Of a DNA stretch of 64,000 bases, positions 7,919 to 17,077 are shown in pieces; within the stretch, counting starts at the first letter, position 1; each line of letters starts with the position of its first letter. The notes under the pieces are model-generated. The model had not been told where the DNA came from. It searched no databases and saw only the letters and a list, made by a program, of their open reading frames with translations. Made by a program: the position numbers and the translations under genes. Source of the DNA: an uncultured Alphaproteobacteria bacterium (GTDB taxonomy: Bacteria; Pseudomonadota; Alphaproteobacteria; RF32; CAG-239); assembly GCA_944391685.1 (NCBI GenBank), contig CALXUM010000001.1:100251-164250 (forward strand), read 5' to 3'.

Positions 7919-9250
7919 ATGAAAAACACATCACAAAATGACATAATTCAAGTTTTTTACTCTTGGCTAACAAAGAAAGATGGTGGTAATAAAACCATTA
8001 AAACCGCGAATGAATATATCCGACGCATTAGCAGGATATCAGATATGTTATATGCAAATAGAAGGCAAGAAGGTTGGCAGAAATTACTGACAGAAGGAAT
8101 GTATCCTGTTCTTCTCATCCATGAATTGTGTTCAAAAAAATGGAATGATCCGGCAGAAATAAAAATTGGAGTTTCTTATGATTATGTTATAAACGGCGGA
8201 TTTATTTCATCTTTAGATAGAAAATTATTAAAACAAAAAATTTATAAAGCATATCTAATGTATGTTTGGCAAAATAAAGAAGAAAGGTCAAAAAATCAAG
8301 TAGCTGTATATGCTTTACTTAATTCTACAAGACAAAATAATTATTTCTGCTTACAGGCAAATTTCAAAAATATAATAGAGACAAAACTTGACTATATAAA
8401 AAGACTAACTCCAACCAAGTTGTCATTTAAATTTATAGAAGCAACCAAAACCAAACCAATGAAAATTTTATCAATAAATGGCTCAACAGTTTTAGCGTCT
8501 CAGCAATTGACAGAGTTTTTTAAATGTAGCCGTAATACAATACAAAATTTGGTAAACAAAGGAGAGATACATTATTCATCGGCATATCTGTTTTCTATCC
8601 AAGATATTAATAAATATTTAGCCCAAAAACATTCTGCTTTCATGAAAAAAACAAAAAAGAGAAGAAAAATAGAAAAGGATATTTCGGCTGAGTATGTAAG
8701 AAATATGCTTTTGCTTTATGAATTCTATAAAATTACGGTTAATACAGAAAGCTATGGAAAATTTATAGAATATGATGATAGCAATCTCCCTGAAGAAGAT
8801 TTGCAAGTTAGAAATGATATTATTAAAACCTTTAACTTTTTTAAGAAAAAACATAAAATTTTAAATGATTTAAATTTGGATAAAGATTTTGTATCTTTGA
8901 TGGCTTTTTTTGGGGAAAACCAAGAGTATTTGCCTCAATTTGAAACGGATGGTTTTCCGGAGTTCCTAAAGATATATATAAAATACTGCACACCAGGAAA
9001 CGATGAAGAATATACAAAATTAGCTTCATATTTAACCGCTTTGGCTGAATATATAAAAAAGGCAATGGAAGATTTAAAAGATAAAAAATGGTATACACTT
9101 AATGAAGCCAAAGAAGCTACCGGTTTCACAAAGAAAAAGATTCAGGGATTACGAGATAGAAAAAAAATTACATATACGCAATATTCAAAGAAAATTATCA
9201 AATATTTGAAAAGCGATATACAAGATTTGTTAGCAACAAAATCTAAATAA
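7919..9250 (+). CDS. Protein with two excisionase-like helix-turn-helix domains
   Basis: A 443-residue basic protein. Two segments resemble winged-helix HTH_17/excisionase domains. One is central (about 193-240: SQQLTEFFKCSRNTIQNLVN, then YLFSIQDINKYL). The other is C-terminal (about 390-440: TLNEAKEATGFTKKKIQGL, then KSDIQDLL). The N-terminus (FYSWLTKK, then YIRRISRISDML) resembles an integrase core-binding fold, like the small protein at 2451. A DNA-binding regulator or recombination accessory factor is likely. It has its own terminator (9276-9306). Confidence 0.6.
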   Translation: MKNTSQNDIIQVFYSWLTKKDGGNKTIKTANEYIRRISRISDMLYANRRQEGWQKLLTEGMYPVLLIHELCSKKWNDPAEIKIGVSYDYVINGGFISSLDRKLLKQKIYKAYLMYVWQNKEERSKNQVAVYALLNSTRQNNYFCLQANFKNIIETKLDYIKRLTPTKLSFKFIEATKTKPMKILSINGSTVLASQQLTEFFKCSRNTIQNLVNKGEIHYSSAYLFSIQDINKYLAQKHSAFMKKTKKRRKIEKDISAEYVRNMLLLYEFYKITVNTESYGKFIEYDDSNLPEEDLQVRNDIIKTFNFFKKKHKILNDLNLDKDFVSLMAFFGENQEYLPQFETDGFPEFLKIYIKYCTPGNDEEYTKLASYLTALAEYIKKAMEDLKDKKWYTLNEAKEATGFTKKKIQGLRDRKKITYTQYSKKIIKYLKSDIQDLLATKSK

Positions 9251-9275
9251 AAATACATGAAATATACAGTAAAGG

Positions 9276-9306
9276 AAACAGCTTATAAGTAGCTGTTTTT
9301 TTTGTT
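9276..9306 (+). terminator. Rho-independent terminator
   Basis: Stem AAACAGCT / AGCTGTTT with a 7-base loop and a run of T. It follows the HTH protein stop at 9250. Confidence 0.85.
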
Positions 9307-9432
9307 TTTAAACGAGTTATCTTGGTATATTACTTGTTTTACTTATGCCAAAAAATCCTGTATATATAAAGACGTAGCTCGGGCGCCCGTTCTGCAAAAT
9401 TGTTGAAATTTTAGCGTGAAAGGATTCGAGTT

Positions 9433-10512
9433 ATGACAGAGCTCAAATTACAAAAAAATATTATTGATGATGAATTATTAAAAACTTCGGCAGAAGCCAC
9501 AGCCACTGAAAATGCGGAAACAAAAGAAGCCACAACTCTAAAAAATAATGAGGAAGCAGGTAAATCTTTAGAAAGCGAGATTAAAAAGGCACTTAAATCC
9601 CTTAAAGATCAGAAGCTCTCCAAGGAAGAATATGAAGCAATTTATGAGAAAGCTTTTGAGAAGGCCAAATCTCTCTTGGAAGCAGACTTAGAATTGGCTG
9701 AAAAATTTAAGAATCTGCCAACTGAGGATGGTTTTAGAAGCGATAAGTATAAATTGAAAGGAGGTGAAACCGCAACAAAAACTAAAACAAGAATTTTAGA
9801 GGGTGAATACGGCTTAAAATATAAACAAGCATGGGAAATTCAGCAGATTGATAAAGATTTGGTTGAACAAACCATCACCGAAGCCCGTAAACAAGGTGAG
9901 TTGCCCACTAGAAAATTAGCCTTAAGAATAGCGCGTAAAAAACGCTCAGAGGAGAATAAGTGGAAGAAACTGATAGAAAAACAAAAATCTTTTGCAGACA
10001 TACATCAATCCGAAGCCATAAAGCTTGATGGGGATAAATATAACATCATTTATGCCAATCCGGTGTATGAAAGCGAAGAGAGCGACAAGACTTTGGCTAT
10101 ATCCATTGAGGAAATGAAAAAGTTGCAGATTCCATCAGATGATAACGCTGTTTTGTTCCTGTGGACGACATCAGAGGATTTAATTTCATCCTTAGAAGTT
10201 GTTTGGGCTTGGGGATTCACTTACCGCGAACACGCCATTTGGGACTTTGTAAAAACGAAGAAAACTCATTTTTGTTTTGAAGCCAGACACAAAGTTTTAT
10301 TGGTTGCAACCAAGGGAGATAGCCTGCCTAAACCTGGATTAATCAAAGCATCAGTTTTTCAAGAACGGAGCGAAAGAACAGATTTGAAACCAAGATATTA
10401 TTATGAGGTCATCGAAAGGATGTTCCCCAGTGGAGCTTATTTGGATGTTTTTGCCAAAGAACCTTTCAATTCCAAATGGACAACATTTTTTAACAACAAA
10501 GAAGAGGAGTAA
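9433..10512 (+). CDS. MT-A70 family DNA methyltransferase-like protein with altered catalytic motif
   Basis: A 359-residue protein. The C-terminal half (about 200-350) follows the MT-A70 adenine methyltransferase pattern: YNIIYANPVY, then an LFLWTT strand, a WDFVKT segment, KPRYYYEVIERMFP and a C-terminal LDVFAKEPF. The catalytic DPPW is replaced by NPVY (residues 209-212). The first Asn and the last aromatic fit the general [DNS]PP[YFW] rule, but the second Pro is Val. The N-terminal 190 residues are a Lys/Glu-rich helical region with a possible ParB/KorB-like HTH (about 150-175). AAAGGA precedes ATG 9433. The C5 methyltransferase follows after 5 bp. Confidence 0.8.
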   Translation: MTELKLQKNIIDDELLKTSAEATATENAETKEATTLKNNEEAGKSLESEIKKALKSLKDQKLSKEEYEAIYEKAFEKAKSLLEADLELAEKFKNLPTEDGFRSDKYKLKGGETATKTKTRILEGEYGLKYKQAWEIQQIDKDLVEQTITEARKQGELPTRKLALRIARKKRSEENKWKKLIEKQKSFADIHQSEAIKLDGDKYNIIYANPVYESEESDKTLAISIEEMKKLQIPSDDNAVLFLWTTSEDLISSLEVVWAWGFTYREHAIWDFVKTKKTHFCFEARHKVLLVATKGDSLPKPGLIKASVFQERSERTDLKPRYYYEVIERMFPSGAYLDVFAKEPFNSKWTTFFNNKEEE

Positions 10513-10517
10513 TACCT

Positions 10518-11651
10518 ATGAGAGAAATTAAAGCAGCAGTTAAGTTTGCAAATGCAGGTATTGGCGAGTTTTATGCTCGCCATGCCAATGTGAAAGTTGT
10601 GGTTGCAATTGAGTTGGAGACAGACAGAGCAGATTTATATAAGAGCATTTATCCTGATTGCGAGGTTATAAATGGCGATGTAACCAAACCTGAAAATATG
10701 GAGAGATTCTTAAAAAAGTGTCGAGAGGAAAACGTGGAGTTATTGCTAGCGAGTCCGCCTTGTCAGGGACACTCCAAAGCAAACCAAAGTGAAAACAAGG
10801 ATGAGGATATTCGCAATCGTTTGGTTTTAAACGTTACACAAACTATAGATGCTTATCCCTTCAAAAATGTACTCATAGAAAATGTTCCTGACTTTTTAGA
10901 TTACCAATCTGATACAATTTTACCTGAATTTGGAGGTTTAACAATTAGAGAATATTTAGAAAAATTTTTTGCGGAGAGGAATTTTAAGGTGGATATCAAC
11001 CAACATGTTAATGCACGTGAATATAGCGAAACACCTCAAAACCGCACGAGAGCGATTGTTCTTGCTTCAAAAATTTCCAACTGGAGTTTGCCACCTAAGT
11101 TACCGCAAGAGAAGTGGAAAACCATAGAGGATGCCATTGGTGATTTGCCAAGTCTAGAATCTGGAGAGCGAGGAATAATAAAATATGAAAACGATCCTGA
11201 TTGGAAAGATAGGTTAGACATCCTTAAGTATCATAATGCTCCCTATTGGAAAGAAAAGGATGTAGAGGTAATGAAACATACAGCAACGGGTTGTTCCGCT
11301 TTTGACAATCTGCCTCCGTATAGACCAACAAAAAAAGACGGGGAGCCTAAGGAATATTATCGCTCAGCTTACAGAAGACCAAAGTGGAGTGATGCTTTTC
11401 CTTGTGTTCTTCAAGGTTCAGATGGCATGGGAGGTATGGTAACTTGCCATCCCGGAAGAAAATTGGCCGATGGAACCTATAGTGATGCGCGAGCATACAC
11501 AATTTTAGAGTTGCTAAGAAGTTATGCCTTACCGGACAATTTTCCTTTTCCTGCTTGGGCTAGTGATGATGAAAACTTACTGAGAGATGTTTTGGGGGAG
11601 GCTTTTGCACCGCTTTTAGTAAAAAATATTTTGCTAAATATGCCTAGATAA
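10518..11651 (+). CDS. DNA (cytosine-5-)-methyltransferase
   Basis: A 377-residue C5-cytosine methyltransferase with the motifs in canonical order: FANAGIGE (I), SPPCQGHS with catalytic Cys82 (IV), ENVPDF (VI), QNRTRAIVL (VIII), a target-recognition region (about 190-300), and GEAFAPLLVKNIL (X). It should methylate cytosine at a specific sequence; the target is unknown. GAGGAG precedes the ATG, and it is 5 bp after the MT-A70-like gene. No restriction endonuclease gene follows, so it is an orphan methyltransferase pair. Such pairs are typical of phages and conjugative elements that evade host restriction. Confidence 0.93.
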   Translation: MREIKAAVKFANAGIGEFYARHANVKVVVAIELETDRADLYKSIYPDCEVINGDVTKPENMERFLKKCREENVELLLASPPCQGHSKANQSENKDEDIRNRLVLNVTQTIDAYPFKNVLIENVPDFLDYQSDTILPEFGGLTIREYLEKFFAERNFKVDINQHVNAREYSETPQNRTRAIVLASKISNWSLPPKLPQEKWKTIEDAIGDLPSLESGERGIIKYENDPDWKDRLDILKYHNAPYWKEKDVEVMKHTATGCSAFDNLPPYRPTKKDGEPKEYYRSAYRRPKWSDAFPCVLQGSDGMGGMVTCHPGRKLADGTYSDARAYTILELLRSYALPDNFPFPAWASDDENLLRDVLGEAFAPLLVKNILLNMPR

Positions 11652-11667
11652 GTATTGGTGAGTAATG

Positions 11668-11698
11668 AAGGCGAGGACGAAAATTCCTTGCCTTTTTT
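11668..11698 (+). terminator. Rho-independent terminator after the methyltransferase pair
   Basis: Stem AAGGCGAGG / CCTTGCCTT with one G-T pair, followed by a run of T. Confidence 0.8.
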
Positions 11699-12222
11699 AT
11701 ATACTTTTAGTGAAATCTTTTTCCTCGATTTTAATCTTTGCACGTAAAGGCCTTGACTAAAATTCACTTAACAAAAAAAAATAATCTTATCCGGTATGGT
11801 ACGGCATAGTGTGGCAGTATGGTATCCATGGAGGGTGAAGATGTCGGCCACCCTTTATGGCGGTAGAGCTATCCCGTTATGCTTATGCCAGCCCGATACT
11901 AAATAAAGAAACAAAGACGGTTAAATCCTTGCCTCTCTATGCGGCTGTGCTATGCAGTTTTTGAACTCCGAAGTTATATTGTCGTGTTATTCATCAAATC
12001 GGAGCGGTAAAAACTCAACCTGTGCGTAAGTTTAGGATAACTCATAATCCCATAACCTAACGAGATACTGATTTAACTAACACGTTGAAAAACAAATAAA
12101 CTAGATTAAAAAAGTTCGGACAAATTGAAAAAATGACTATTTTTGAAAATTAAACATCCGAACTCAAGAAAAGCCTTGGAAATAAAAGAAAAAGCAGCCA
12201 TTTTCATGACTGCCGTTTGAAT
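11699..12222. other. Long non-coding stretch at the island edge, possibly structured
   Basis: About 520 bp without a convincing gene. The part from 11790 to 12010 has more balanced composition than its surroundings and contains complementary segments, for example CTCCGA near 11967 and TCGGAG near 12000. That suggests a folded RNA or the decayed end of a mobile element. A 36-codon frame (ATG 11796 to TAA 11906) has no ribosome binding site. The rest, to tRNA-Glu, is AT-rich. Confidence 0.4.
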
Positions 12223-12297
12223 TGGTGATCCCAACGGGATTCGAACCCATATTACCACCGTGAAAGGGTGATGTCCTAACCATTAGACGATGGGACC
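12223..12297 (-). tRNA. tRNA-Glu (anticodon TTC)
   Basis: Complete cloverleaf on the minus strand. Acceptor GGTCCCA pairs with TGGGATC, the anticodon loop contains TTC, the T-loop is TTCGAAT, and CCA is encoded. The 3' end faces the accessory island. No second copy of the tRNA 3' end was seen at the other side of the island inside the window. Confidence 0.96.
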
Positions 12298-12370
12298 ATC
12301 TAAAGACAAAGGCATATATAAAGGTAAAATTCCTTAAGGTCAAGATATTTTTTCAATTAAAATGATTTTT

Positions 12371-13672
12371 TTATTTTTCTTGTCCAAAAGCAGGGTTTAA
12401 GGTTTTGATTATTTCGCTCATCGGTTTTAGTTCAATGTTTTTTTCTTTCAACGTCGGTATCCATTCTTTAAGAGCCTCAAAAGTTTGTGTTTTTGGATGC
12501 CCTATGGCAATGGCATAACCGTTTTTTCTGGCTATTCTCTCAGCAATTGCCAATTGCCCCAAAATATAATTCTTATCGTTATTATTATCCAAAAATACAT
12601 GGCGGTGGGCATAAGCAATTCCGCTTTCGGCAGCTGCTTCCTCAGCTTTTGATTGGGCCGAGGTCTTAGAGTCTAAAAAGAACATATCAAGCTCTTTTAA
12701 TACCTGCATTACCGCAGTCATACGTTCTTTGTCTTCGGTTAATTTGCTGCCCATGTGGTTGTTTATTCCGTTCACGTTTTTAAACTTTGCCAACATGGTT
12801 TTCAAGTTTTGCTGAATTTCTTGCGGGGTCATGGTGGTTGTCAAAACATCGGGAGCCACATCAATATTTTTTTGAGCCTCCATCGGCACATGAATCATAA
12901 TTTCTTGTCCGTTTTTTTGTGAGTTCTCAATTTGTTGCTCCAAATTACGTCCGTAGGTTAAAAAAGATGCCGTAAGCGGAGCTCTTATACTGGCTATATC
13001 AGCAGTTCTTTTTTTACTGATTCCCATATCGTCAATTACAACGGCAATTACCGGATTTTCACCAAAATAAGGTGGTTTGTGCCCTGGTATTATAGTCTTT
13101 CCTTTAAGCTTTGGATTAGATATTGCCACAGGCAAGATAATATCATTTGGTAGTTCTTCTTCATATATCTGATCCAATACGTCTTGATTAAGCTGTTCTA
13201 TTTGAGCAAAAAGAGCAATGTTTTCCGGCAGATTTTGCAAAGGGGCGGCATGCTCGGCATCAATTTGCCCTGCCATTTGCCGCATTTTTTCATGAACAGG
13301 ATTTTCAATTGCTTGCTCCAACAAGTCAGCTGAAAATTCTTCATTTTTTATTATTGCGGTTTGCGTCTCTTCCTCATACATAAAATCTGTAGGTTGAGAA
13401 TCATCCCAACATAAACTGATAGGATTCCTGCGACAATATTCTTCGAAACTCAGTTTAAGTTCTTGTTCATCGGCTGATGATTGTTCTTCAAAAATAATCT
13501 CAATATTTTCAACTTTTTGCGGCTCAACCGATATACTTACTTGTTTCTTTTGAGAAAATACCAAATACAACACCATCAAACAGGCTAAAAGATAAACAAT
13601 TTTTACCAAATCAATCTTTATTTTGGAAAAATTGCATTCTTTCAGCCATCTATTACGGTTCGTATTACTCAA
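12371..13672 (-). CDS. Divergent polysaccharide deacetylase family protein (YibQ-like)
   Basis: A 433-residue inner-membrane-anchored envelope protein. One membrane segment (about 22-40) is followed by an acidic linker rich in Glu/Gln, then a divergent polysaccharide deacetylase (YibQ/DUF610) domain from about 205. Recognisable motifs are AVVIDDMG (210-217), MIHVPME, INNHMGS, FFLDSKTS and AIAIGHP. The family keeps the Asp and His residues of carbohydrate esterase 4 folds, but its activity is uncertain. The gene starts 2 bp after lysS ends, so it is cotranscribed with lysS. Alphaproteobacterial homologues are often near cell-wall genes. Confidence 0.85.
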   Translation of the reverse strand: MSNTNRNRWLKECNFSKIKIDLVKIVYLLACLMVLYLVFSQKKQVSISVEPQKVENIEIIFEEQSSADEQELKLSFEEYCRRNPISLCWDDSQPTDFMYEEETQTAIIKNEEFSADLLEQAIENPVHEKMRQMAGQIDAEHAAPLQNLPENIALFAQIEQLNQDVLDQIYEEELPNDIILPVAISNPKLKGKTIIPGHKPPYFGENPVIAVVIDDMGISKKRTADIASIRAPLTASFLTYGRNLEQQIENSQKNGQEIMIHVPMEAQKNIDVAPDVLTTTMTPQEIQQNLKTMLAKFKNVNGINNHMGSKLTEDKERMTAVMQVLKELDMFFLDSKTSAQSKAEEAAAESGIAYAHRHVFLDNNNDKNYILGQLAIAERIARKNGYAIAIGHPKTQTFEALKEWIPTLKEKNIELKPMSEIIKTLNPAFGQEK

Positions 13673-13674
13673 AA

Positions 13675-15147
13675 TCAGTCTCTTTTACGCAGTGTCGGAA
13701 AGGCAATGACATCTCTGATTGTTTGAGCTCCGGTTAAAAGAATAGCCAAGCGGTCAATACCCATGCCCATACCTCCTGTTGGCGGCAAACCATTTTCCAA
13801 AGCGTTAACAAAATCTTCATCAAGCATTTGAGCTTCATCATCACCGGCTTCACGCTCGGCAACCTGAGCATCAAAACGTTCCTTTTGCTCTAGCGGGTTG
13901 GATAATTCTGAATAGGCACAACCAATCTCCATTCCGCCGATGTAGGCATCAAAATGTTCAACCAATCTTGGGTTTGAGCGATGAGTCTTTGCCAAAGGAG
14001 AAATATCTCTCGGCATATCCATAACCAAAGTTGGTTGAATCAAATTAGCCTCAACTTTTTCATCAAACACTTCTTGCACAACCTTACCCCAGCAAGAACA
14101 TTCATCAGCATCAACTCCGATTGATTTTGCCATGGCTTTAGCCTCATCAACGTTTTGTGCCTGTAACAAATCAATTCCTGCATATTCTTTAATCAAATCA
14201 ATAATCGATTTTCTGGCAAAACCCTTGCTTAAATCAACTTCCTCATCTCCAACTTTAATTACCTTTGTGCCTAAAACTTTTTCAGCTACAAAAGGTATCA
14301 GATCGGCAAACAAATCAGCCATATCATTATAGTCGGCATAAGCTTGATAAGCTTCCAAAGCCGTAAATTCAGGGTTGTGATTTTTATCAATACCTTCATT
14401 ACGGAAGTTACGACCGATTTCAAATACTCTGTCAAAACCGCCGACTACCAAACGCTTTAAAAATAGTTCAGGAGCTACTCTTAAGTATAAATCCATATCA
14501 AGCGTATTGTGGTGAGTTATAAACGGTTTTGCATTTGCTCCACCCATAATGGTATGCAAAATCGGTGTTTCCACTTCCAAGAAATTGTGTTCTTCAAACC
14601 AACGTCTTATGGCAGAAGTTATTTGACAGCGTTTTTTGAAAATATCTTTACTGTCATCATTCATAATAAAATCAACATAACGTTGGCGATAACGAGCCTC
14701 AATATCGGTAAGTCCGTGAAATTTTTCAGGTAATGGCTGCAATGATTTTGAAATAATATCAAATTTTTCGGCTGCGATTGAAAGCTCTCCACGTGGTGTG
14801 CGGCGAACATAACCATAAACACCGACAATATCACCCACATCAAGAGATTTAAGTCTTTCCAAATCTTCTTCCGGTAGATGATTTTTATGACAAAATGCCT
14901 GAATTTTTCCACTTATGTCTTTAATATCAATAAACATTCCGTTGTTGCGAACAGCCATTGCACGTCCGGCCACCGTAACATAGTCTTGGGTATCAACACC
15001 GGCTTCCAAATCTTTGTATTTTTCCTGCAGGTCAGCTGCAAAAGCGTCTGGCTTAAAACAATAAGGGTAGGGGTTATAACCTTTTTCTAAAAGGGTATTT
15101 AATTTTGCTAGTCTTGATTCTCTGTGAATATTTGTTTCTGTTGTCAT
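13675..15147 (-). CDS. lysS: Lysine--tRNA ligase (class II)
   Basis: A 490-residue class II lysyl-tRNA synthetase, normal for the bacterial family. The N-terminal OB-fold anticodon-binding domain spans about 55-150. The catalytic core contains motif 2 ([20 protein letters not shown]) and motif 3 near the C-terminus ([14 protein letters not shown]). It charges tRNA-Lys in the cytoplasm; a tRNA-Lys gene lies at the far end of this window. The start at 15147 has AGGA six bases upstream. It heads a two-gene unit with the yibQ-like gene and is divergent from lexA. Confidence 0.97.
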   Translation of the reverse strand: MTTETNIHRESRLAKLNTLLEKGYNPYPYCFKPDAFAADLQEKYKDLEAGVDTQDYVTVAGRAMAVRNNGMFIDIKDISGKIQAFCHKNHLPEEDLERLKSLDVGDIVGVYGYVRRTPRGELSIAAEKFDIISKSLQPLPEKFHGLTDIEARYRQRYVDFIMNDDSKDIFKKRCQITSAIRRWFEEHNFLEVETPILHTIMGGANAKPFITHHNTLDMDLYLRVAPELFLKRLVVGGFDRVFEIGRNFRNEGIDKNHNPEFTALEAYQAYADYNDMADLFADLIPFVAEKVLGTKVIKVGDEEVDLSKGFARKSIIDLIKEYAGIDLLQAQNVDEAKAMAKSIGVDADECSCWGKVVQEVFDEKVEANLIQPTLVMDMPRDISPLAKTHRSNPRLVEHFDAYIGGMEIGCAYSELSNPLEQKERFDAQVAEREAGDDEAQMLDEDFVNALENGLPPTGGMGMGIDRLAILLTGAQTIRDVIAFPTLRKRD

Positions 15148-15243
15148 TTTTTTTCCTAATTATTATGTTTCTTATCAAAATACAGTTGTTTCAACTATAA
15201 ACAAAGCTAAAAATTTTTCAATAAAATAATTCATAAAAACCAT

Positions 15244-15272
15244 TTGACATAAAAAAAGAACTAAAGTAGAAC
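15244..15272 (+). promoter_or_regulatory. lexA promoter with overlapping SOS box
   Basis: A -35-like TTGACA lies at 15244-15249. GAAC-N7-GAAC lies at 15258-15272, which is the complement of GTTC-N7-GTTC, the LexA box known in Alphaproteobacteria. The box covers the likely -10 region and ends 37 bp before the lexA start, as expected for autorepression. Confidence 0.85.
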
Positions 15273-15309
15273 AAAATAGATAGGATATTTTGGCAGAAAG
15301 GATTATAAT

Positions 15310-15966
15310 ATGCTGACTCCAAAGCAATACAAACTCTTGATGTTTATTAACAAAACCCTCAAAGAAACCGGCTGTTGTCCGTCTTTTGATGAAATGAAAG
15401 ATGCCGTAAACTTAAAATCTAAGTCTGGTATTCACGCCCTTATAGAAGCTTTGGTAGAACGTAATTTTTTACGCAAACTTCCACACAAAGCCAGAGCATT
15501 AGAAGTAGTAAGATTGCCAAAATTAAAGCCGTCATCCATTATTGAAGAAGAAAAGAAAAAAGAAGAAGCCCTTCACAGCGGCATGGTTGAGATTCCTTTA
15601 TATGGTAAAATAGCAGCGGGACCCCCTATAGAAGCAATTGCAGATCAAAGTGAGCAATTATCAGTTCCTTATGACTTGGTAGCCTCTGGGCAATATTATG
15701 CCTTAAAGATTGAAGGCGATTCCATGGTGGGAATTGGCATTATGGATGGGGATACCGTCATTATTAAAAAGTCAGATTTTGCTAATAACGGAGATATTGT
15801 TGTCGCATTGGTCGATGATTGTGAAGCCACCTTAAAACAAATTAAAAAAGAGGGTAGTGAAGTTTTGCTTATCCCTAAGAATGATGCATATGAGGTTAGA
15901 CGTCTTGATGCCAAAAGAGTCAAAGTTCAAGGAATATTGAGTTCTTTGATTAGAACATATCATTAA
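15310..15966 (+). CDS. lexA: LexA repressor, SOS regulator
   Basis: A 218-residue LexA. The N-terminal winged helix (1-65) binds the SOS box. The self-cleavage site is Ala103-Gly104 (KIAAGPP). The catalytic dyad is Ser138 (GDSM) and Lys176 (EATLKQI). It represses DNA-repair genes until RecA filaments trigger autocleavage. The linker (about 75-90) is unusually rich in Lys and Glu. The operator overlapping its own promoter shows autoregulation. It is divergent from lysS. Confidence 0.96.
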   Translation: MLTPKQYKLLMFINKTLKETGCCPSFDEMKDAVNLKSKSGIHALIEALVERNFLRKLPHKARALEVVRLPKLKPSSIIEEEKKKEEALHSGMVEIPLYGKIAAGPPIEAIADQSEQLSVPYDLVASGQYYALKIEGDSMVGIGIMDGDTVIIKKSDFANNGDIVVALVDDCEATLKQIKKEGSEVLLIPKNDAYEVRRLDAKRVKVQGILSSLIRTYH

Positions 15967-16039
15967 AAGAATTGAAATTTTTATTTTTATTCTTATCTCA
16001 TTTCAGTATTCTTTTTTTGTTTTTAAGAAAGGTTATCTA

Positions 16040-16447
16040 ATGAGAAAATCAGTTTATGTTTTATTCTTGATTGCTTTTTTGTTTTCTTGTGCCAGTACAG
16101 AAAAATATGATACCAAACTTAACTCTTTGATAGGAGTTAACAAAGATGAGTTAATTAGCCGGATGGGCCCTCCGAGTGGCGTTAAAATCTTACCTGACGG
16201 CAATGAGGTAATTTCTTATACGGTTGCTAACAATGTCTATGTTCCCTCAGAGTTTTATTTGTATAATCAGGGAGCCCTCTCCAATGAGGGAGATATGTAT
16301 GCTCCGTTTTTAAGTGATTATGATTTTTCTCCTTATGGAGATACGTTTGGTTATGATGTGGAATATTTTTGCCAAACCGCGTTTGTTATAAAAAATGGTG
16401 TAGTAACCTCTTGGAAATGGCGTGGCAATAATTGCGTCTCTGATTAA
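16040..16447 (+). CDS. Putative lipoprotein with BamE/SmpA-like segment
   Basis: A 135-residue exported protein. The signal peptide (1-16) ends in a lipobox-like LFSC with Cys17. The segment LIGVNKDELISRMGPPSG, then GNEVISY, resembles the BamE/SmpA small outer-membrane lipoprotein fold. The C-terminal half is aromatic-rich and has two Cys that could pair. AAAGG precedes the ATG. It is a single gene with its own terminator. A role in outer-membrane assembly is possible but not shown. Confidence 0.7.
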   Translation: MRKSVYVLFLIAFLFSCASTEKYDTKLNSLIGVNKDELISRMGPPSGVKILPDGNEVISYTVANNVYVPSEFYLYNQGALSNEGDMYAPFLSDYDFSPYGDTFGYDVEYFCQTAFVIKNGVVTSWKWRGNNCVSD

Positions 16448-16463
16448 AAAATTATATTTTTTT

Positions 16464-16493
16464 AACAGCCCGTTTGCCAGGGCTGTTTTTTTT
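16464..16493 (+). terminator. Rho-independent terminator
   Basis: Stem AACAGCCC / GGGCTGTT with an 8-base loop and a T run, 17 bp after the lipoprotein stop. Confidence 0.9.
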
Positions 16494-16608
16494 GTTTAAA
16501 ATTTTTTATCGGCTAAACTAATTGTTAACTTAAATCTGTTTGACTGAAAATAAATGTTGAATAATTATTTAGCGAGTCTTTTCGCCTTAATAATAAGGAA
16601 TAATAAAA

Positions 16609-16929
16609 ATGGGGCTTTTGTCTGAAATTCAAAATCGTTTTCGTAGCTCAGGTTTTTGGCTTATAGGTGCATTTTTAATTATTTATTTTGCATTCCATGC
16701 CATTAATGGAGATCGAGGCTTGCTTAAATATTTATATCTGCAACAAGAAATTGCCGATGCTAAAGTCGTTGCCCAAGAATATAACCTGCAAAAAACAAAA
16801 TTAGAAAAAAAAGTTCGTCACCTTTCAAATAGCAGTCTTGATTTAGATTTGCTGGACGAACGTGCTCGTGTTGTATTAAATATGGTAAACAGTGATGAGT
16901 TCATTATTCTTGACGAACCCGCAAATTAA
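16609..16929 (+). CDS. ftsB: FtsB/DivIC-type septum formation initiator
   Basis: A 106-residue bitopic inner-membrane protein. It has a short cytoplasmic N-terminus, one membrane helix (about 14-32), then a periplasmic coiled coil (about 40-75) and a small C-terminal domain. This is the FtsB plan: FtsB links FtsL and FtsQ in the divisome. An extended ribosome binding site (AAGGAATAA) precedes the ATG. It lies just upstream of an M23 endopeptidase and a bactofilin, so the three form a cell-wall and cell-shape cluster. Confidence 0.85.
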   Translation: MGLLSEIQNRFRSSGFWLIGAFLIIYFAFHAINGDRGLLKYLYLQQEIADAKVVAQEYNLQKTKLEKKVRHLSNSSLDLDLLDERARVVLNMVNSDEFIILDEPAN

Positions 16930-17077
16930 TAATTTTTGTGCTAAAACAATACGTTATCATGCGTTTTTGGATAACTTGATAAAAAAAGCTGTATTTTAAA
17001 AATTTTTTTGCTATATCTATACCGTTATGCTTAATGTTTTGTGCGTTAAGTGTTGTTTTAACAACTCGGATTAGTTT

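Noticed and set aside
11796..11906. 36-codon plus-strand frame after the methyltransferase pair
   Set aside because: No ribosome binding site and no recognisable domain. Better read as non-coding.
12223..12297. tRNA-Glu as the attachment site of the island
   Set aside because: No second copy of the tRNA 3' end was found to the left, and large serine recombinases rarely use tRNA genes. The link stays unproven.
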